A stretch of 64,000 nucleotides of DNA from Ascaphus truei (taxonomy: Eukaryota > Chordata > Amphibia > Anura > Ascaphidae): NCBI GenBank assembly GCA_036426205.1, contig CM071587.1:3499447-3563446 (forward strand). The letters are read 5' to 3'. Made by a program: the position numbers and the translations under genes. The notes under the pieces are model-generated. The model was not told where the DNA came from. It saw only the letters and a list, made by a program, of their open reading frames with translations, and searched no databases. Shown one piece after another: positions 60,139-64,000 of this stretch; within the stretch, counting starts at the first letter, position 1; each line of letters starts with the position of its first letter.

Positions 60139-60373
60139 TCAGTGGATCAAAAATAGATAGGGCAACTCCAGATGTAGTTAAATTGTGTTTATGCACAATC
60201 AGCAGTTTAGCAATGAAGGTGTAGGAAACACACCAACATGTTTCATCCAACAGGACACGACAAAGTTCTGTTGGAATAAACATGTTGGTGTGTTTCCTAC
60301 ACCTTCATTGCTAAACTGATTGTGCAATAAACACAATTGTACTGCATCTCGAGTTGCCCTATTTATTTTTGAT
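60139..60373. mobile_element. Palindromic MITE, copy B (core inverted)
   Basis: Same ends and arms as 42088-42321, but the 34-bp core (60244-60277) is the exact reverse complement of the copy-A core (42187-42220). Confidence 0.85.
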
Positions 60374-61216
60374 CCCTGATGCGGAAGCTTTTTCTGCTTA
60401 AATTATAAAAGAAAAATACTGTAATGAAAATTATATATAAAAAATAAAACCAGCACAAAATTAAATGAGCACACAAATTTCCACTTATTTACCATGGAAA
60501 TACTTGCCTCAATCAGCAGAATACAATCCCTTTAAACCTCGGTGGCAAAGCTTTTTGAAAAACATTCACCTTGGCAGACATTTTTATAGTGTGCTGGAAA
60601 ACTTTATAATAACACTCACCTGGAGTAGAAATAAAACACCTAAAGGATTTCACAGTGAGGTGAGTGATCGGGATGCAGAAGACAAGTGGGAGAAGGACAA
60701 TTCAGTAAAAAGAAGGATGTGTGGATGTAAAAAGAAACCCCTGACCAATTAGGAGAAGGGCAGTTAGACCCTTGGTCTGAGGGGCCGTGGAGTGAGGCTT
60801 TAGGGAGGGCTACGTGTTTGAAGTGGCTCTTGCCTCATGACTTACTAGTCCTCTGGTCACCTCCCCAAAAGCTTCCAGCACACCCACCCCCTATTGGGGT
60901 TCAGGTTTATTGAGTAATGTTATGAACTGTGATTAGTGTTATGATTGTATGTAACATGTTACAAGGTGTTCAGGGGTACAAAAGTTGAGCAACTTAAAAC
61001 AAATAAAAGATAAAGCGAAAGAAAGGAAGGTGTGGTAAGATGGTGTTGGTGGCGTTATTATATTTGTCAAAGCTGGAGTGGTGCGGACTGGTCAGTTTTG
61101 CCCAGGTGGTTCATTTGGAAGAATGGGAAGGGTCCGAAGGATGCGCTCTTGGGTCAGGGAAAGGTGCAGTGCGCCTACGGCTGTACTCCTAAAACGTACC
61201 CCAGGTGTTATGAACC

Positions 61217-61973
61217 AAGAGTATTCACTGGGTCATGTAGCGGCAGTGAACATCATCAGGTTCACTGGGTCATATAGCGGCAGTGAGCATCATCAGGTTC
61301 ACTGAGTCAGGTAGCTGCAGTGAGCATCATCAGGTTCACTGGATCATGTAGCAGTAGTGAACATCATGAGGCTCACTGGGTCATGTAGCGGCAGTGAGCA
61401 TCATCAGGTTCACTGGGTCATGCAGCAGCAGTGAGCATCATCAGGTTCACTGGGTCATGAAGCGGCAGTGAGCATCATCAGGCTCATTGGGTCATGTAGC
61501 TGCAGTGAGCATCATCAGGTTCACTGGGTCATGTAGCGGCAGTGAGCATCATCGGTTTCCTGGGTCTGGTCGCGGCATTGACATCATCAGGTTCACTGGG
61601 TCATGTAGCGGCAGTGAGCATCATCGGGCTCACTGGGTCATATAGCGGCAGTGAGCATCATCAGGCTCACTGGGTCATGTACCGGGAGTGAGGATCATCA
61701 GGCTCACTGGGTCATGCAGCTGCTGTGAGCATCATCAGGTTCACTGGTTCATGTAGTGGCAGTGAGCATCATCAGGCTCATTGGGCCATGTAGCTGCAGT
61801 GAGCATCATCAGGCTCACTGGGTCATGTAGCGGCAGTGAGCATCATCAGGTTGCTGGGTCATGTAGCGGCAGTGAGCATCATCAGGTTGGGTGGGTCATG
61901 TAGCGGCAGTGAGCATCATCAGGTTGACTGGGTCATGTAGCGGCAGTGAGCATCATCAGGTTCACTGGGTGGG
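61217..61973. repeat. 37-bp minisatellite, about 20 units, in an OPRL1 intron
   Basis: Units GTTCACTGGGTCATGTAGCG plus GCAGTGAGCATCATCAG. Variants change the first and middle bases. It begins about 200 bases after the duplicated segment ends. Confidence 0.94.
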
Positions 61974-63237
61974 GTGACTTGCTGATCAGGTCCAGCAGTG
62001 TTGCTATTTATGGTTAGTATAAGGATGTGGTCAATTGTACCCAACCGTGGTGTTTGTTTTTATTTGGGTAGGTTAATACACCGAGTGGGCAAGGGTCGAG
62101 GGTACAAGGGTCAAGTGGACTTCAGGCATCACTCCACAGCCCCTTCTCATGGGGCTGCCTAAGCAATTATTTGTACAAAAGGACCGTGCTGGTCTGAGCT
62201 GCACCAAGCTGTGGATTTTATTGGCATTTCTTCCCATGCCCTGATATGTGTTCTGTTGATCACAGCAGGAGGACTGCTGCACATTGACGGCTGACTAATG
62301 AGATCTTATTTCCCTGGGGGATACTCTACACTACATGTAATAAAAAAAAATTCAGTCCCTCTCTCCCCCACCTTTTGCTCAGTGCAGACTGCAGGATTAC
62401 AGGAGGGCTGCTATGATTGATCACTAGAACATATTAAGGTTCCTGGAGGCAGGTGTATGAAAACCTATTGCTGGAAACCACTCAATACACTGCAGGAGGG
62501 CTGGAGTCTCTGCTGTCAGATCAGGAGCAGAGGCTGAAGTGTGAAGAGGCCAGAGGGGTCAGGATCACTGCAATCCAATTTACAAACGCTGATTGACCAG
62601 ATACTGTAGCACTGCTAGTGGCTCCTCATTAGCAACCAGATAATTTCAGGAGAGAGTTGGATTCCCTACAGGCTGTATTTTATTGGTCAGGGAACATGAA
62701 TAATATACATCAGTATTTCCATATATGATGTTCTGGGTGTTAATAATCAATTTCCTGAGAGTGTCACAGGAATAGATTTGTGGGCTTCTATGCCGTTAAT
62801 TTAATTTGGAGTTAAATGATGGGCTGCAATTTTCGTGCCACTAATCTCATCACCATATTAATGCAAATTCCTTGCAAGTAGTGCACTTATGCTTCATCAA
62901 AATTAGCCCGAAATTAAAATCGGTACACAATGCAGCACAAAATAGTGTTATTTTGTACAGCTGGCTGTTAGTAAATGACCAGATGTATGTTTCTTTAATT
63001 TCCTTTTCAGACAGAAATCTCCCCTGCCTGTCCCAACACCTGGGAATAATGGCAATCCTTATCCAATAAATTCCCAACCTTGGAAGAACTCTGTCCTGTG
63101 TTACACTAGCACAGAATTAATTTAAATAGGATTTCAAGGGATGTGGCGCAACCACTTACCAGCTTGCTCTATATGTGTTTGTATTGTGATATTGTACGTA
63201 TAACTTTATCATTATGCATCTGTACTGGTGCCACTCT
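61974..63237. other. OPRL1 intron sequence, nothing recognised
   Basis: AT-rich intronic DNA without coding signal or clear repeats. Confidence 0.4.
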
Positions 63238-63381
63238 GGGCCATATTTGCTAAGCAGTGCTATTCCACAAGACAACTTACAGTGCCAGAAGACCGCTAAT
63301 GGCCAATTCACTTGAATTGGCCACAAACAATCTCCAAGCACCAGATGGTGTCTTGTGGAATCGCCCTGCTTAGTAAATAGG
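63238..63381. mobile_element. Small MITE in an OPRL1 intron
   Basis: GGGCCATATTTGCTAAGCAG and the inverted CCTATTTACTAAGCAGGGCG pair, followed by GCTATTCCACAAGAC/GTCTTGTGGAATCGC. Central CAATTCACTTGAATTGG is itself palindromic. Confidence 0.7.
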
Positions 63382-63461
63382 AATCTACATTTATAAATGT
63401 CACACATTATCAAGCAGTACCACAACCATGTAATAAAGTATGAAACCCTAGAGACACTAAC

Positions 63462-63817
63462 CATTGTTCTCCATCTCAGCTGACCCCATGACCATGACAG
63501 GGATTCCAATGAACGAGGCCAGAACCCAGATGCAGACGTTTACCACCTTGGCCTTGTGCGGAGTCCGGATGTCAAGTGCCTTGACGGGGTGGCAGATGGC
63601 GATGTAACGATCCACACTCATCATGGTCAGGGTGAAGGTGCTGGTGAACATGTTGTAGTAGTCTATGGAAATGGCAATCTTGCACAGGACGTTGCCAAAG
63701 GGCCAAATGCCCAGGAAGATGTCAGTGCCCTGGAACGGGAGGGTGATCAGCACCAGAGCATCGGCCATAGCCAGGTTAAAGATATAGATGTTGGTGGCTG
63801 TTTTCATCTTGGTGTAT
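63462..63817 (-). CDS. OPRL1: OPRL1 middle coding exon (TM2 to TM4)
   Basis: The exon starts after a TTTTCCAG acceptor (first base 63817) and ends before a GTTAGT donor (63461 leftward). It is 356 bases, one codon longer than the 353 bases I recall for the equivalent opioid-receptor exons. It encodes [19 protein letters not shown] (first loop and TM2), the ECL1 cysteine (NVLCKIAI), TM3 with DRY ([11 protein letters not shown]), the second loop and TM4, up to MGSAEMENN before ECL2. The splice phase (last base G) fits the AG start of the last exon. The TM1 exon would lie to the right of the window, so the gene is partial here. Confidence 0.94.
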
Positions 63818-63859
63818 CTGGAAAAGTCCAACACAGGGAGGCAAGTTGAAAAACATAAA

Positions 63860-64000
63860 CAAGCTGGGAGATCTTACAGAGGCACAGAGGCCAGTAAACA
63901 TTAAGGAGATGCAAATTACAGAGATACAAAGACTGGGAAATAATACAGATACACGGAGGCCAGTAAATGTTACAGAGATTCAAAGGCTGGGAAATAATAC
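63860..64000. repeat. Degenerate minisatellite of about 69 bp, running off the right edge
   Basis: GAGGCCAGTAAA recurs 69 bases apart (63887 and 63956), and ACAGAGAT-CAAAG-CTGGGAAATAATAC occurs twice. It lies in the OPRL1 intron before the TM1 exon. Confidence 0.65.

Larger units (their letters stand above)
43495..61019. repeat. Copy B of the 17.4-kb segment, full of small indels
   Basis: Runs parallel to copy A from the Helitron to AATAAAAGATAAAGCGAA. Differences are dominated by one- and two-base insertions and deletions at a density of roughly one per 15-40 bases by eye, worst at about 43.5-47.3 kb, with few clean substitutions. Conserved SINE phrases and the OPRL1 exon are damaged to the same degree. 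Copy B also repeats the MITEs, minisatellites and foldbacks described for copy A. Confidence 0.92.

Noticed and set aside
43495..61019. A genuine second OPRL1-like paralogue
   Set aside because: Only the last exon is duplicated, its reading frame is broken many times, and indels are equally dense in noncoding DNA.
61032..61305. ORFs of 75-81 codons over the 37-bp minisatellite start
   Set aside because: They enter the tandem repeat and lack any domain. The region is an OPRL1 intron.

Overview
The window looks like vertebrate DNA, most likely from a frog or another amphibian. It has large AT-rich, repeat-crowded intergenic space. Two recognisable neuropeptide GPCR genes lie in the NPBWR2/OPRL1 arrangement of human 20q13.33. 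The repeats (a chromodomain Ty3/Gypsy element, TTAA-flanked Kolobok/T2-like MITEs, hAT and Tigger-like MITEs, L1, a Helitron, MIR-like SINEs) fit an anuran, but the species assignment is an inference.

Layout. 1-3.0 kb: minisatellites and a small MITE. 3075-4064 (+): an intact single-exon neuropeptide B/W receptor (NPBWR2-like). 4.8-12.8 kb: a repeat belt with a hAT element carrying a C-rich tract, pyrimidine tracts, a hAT MITE with an 8-bp TSD, a 5'-truncated L1 with a 15-bp TSD and a TTAA-flanked MITE. 12817-18817 (-): a nearly full-length chromodomain Ty3/Gypsy retrotransposon with both LTRs and a 5-bp TSD. It is frameshifted and has landed in an 87-bp minisatellite. 19.5-20.3 kb: a 15-bp minisatellite. 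20.6-24.9 kb: mostly unique noncoding sequence. 24916-25765: a short Helitron with both ends. 25549-42951 (copy A) and 43495-61019 (copy B): a 17.4-kb segment present twice in tandem. 61.2-64 kb: a 37-bp minisatellite and the middle coding exon of OPRL1.

Genes. OPRL1 (nociceptin receptor) lies on the minus strand. Its exon for TM2-TM4 is at 63462-63817 and its last exon (ECL2 to C-terminus) at 41217-41740. The first coding exon (TM1) lies beyond the right edge. The two GPCR genes point tail to tail.

The main anomaly is the tandem 17.4-kb duplication. Copy B differs from copy A mainly by dense one-base insertions and deletions, equally in coding and noncoding DNA, and its OPRL1 last exon is frameshifted several times. 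That pattern is typical of uncorrected long-read sequence or a mis-joined second haplotype, not of neutral evolution. Even so, a 34-bp core of one palindromic element is exactly inverted between the copies, so they may be two alleles or alternative assembly paths rather than the same molecule read twice. A second noteworthy item is the retrotransposon's predicted self-priming site (Tf1/sushi type), together with a swapped block in one LTR. I found no operon, CRISPR or other prokaryote-like system.
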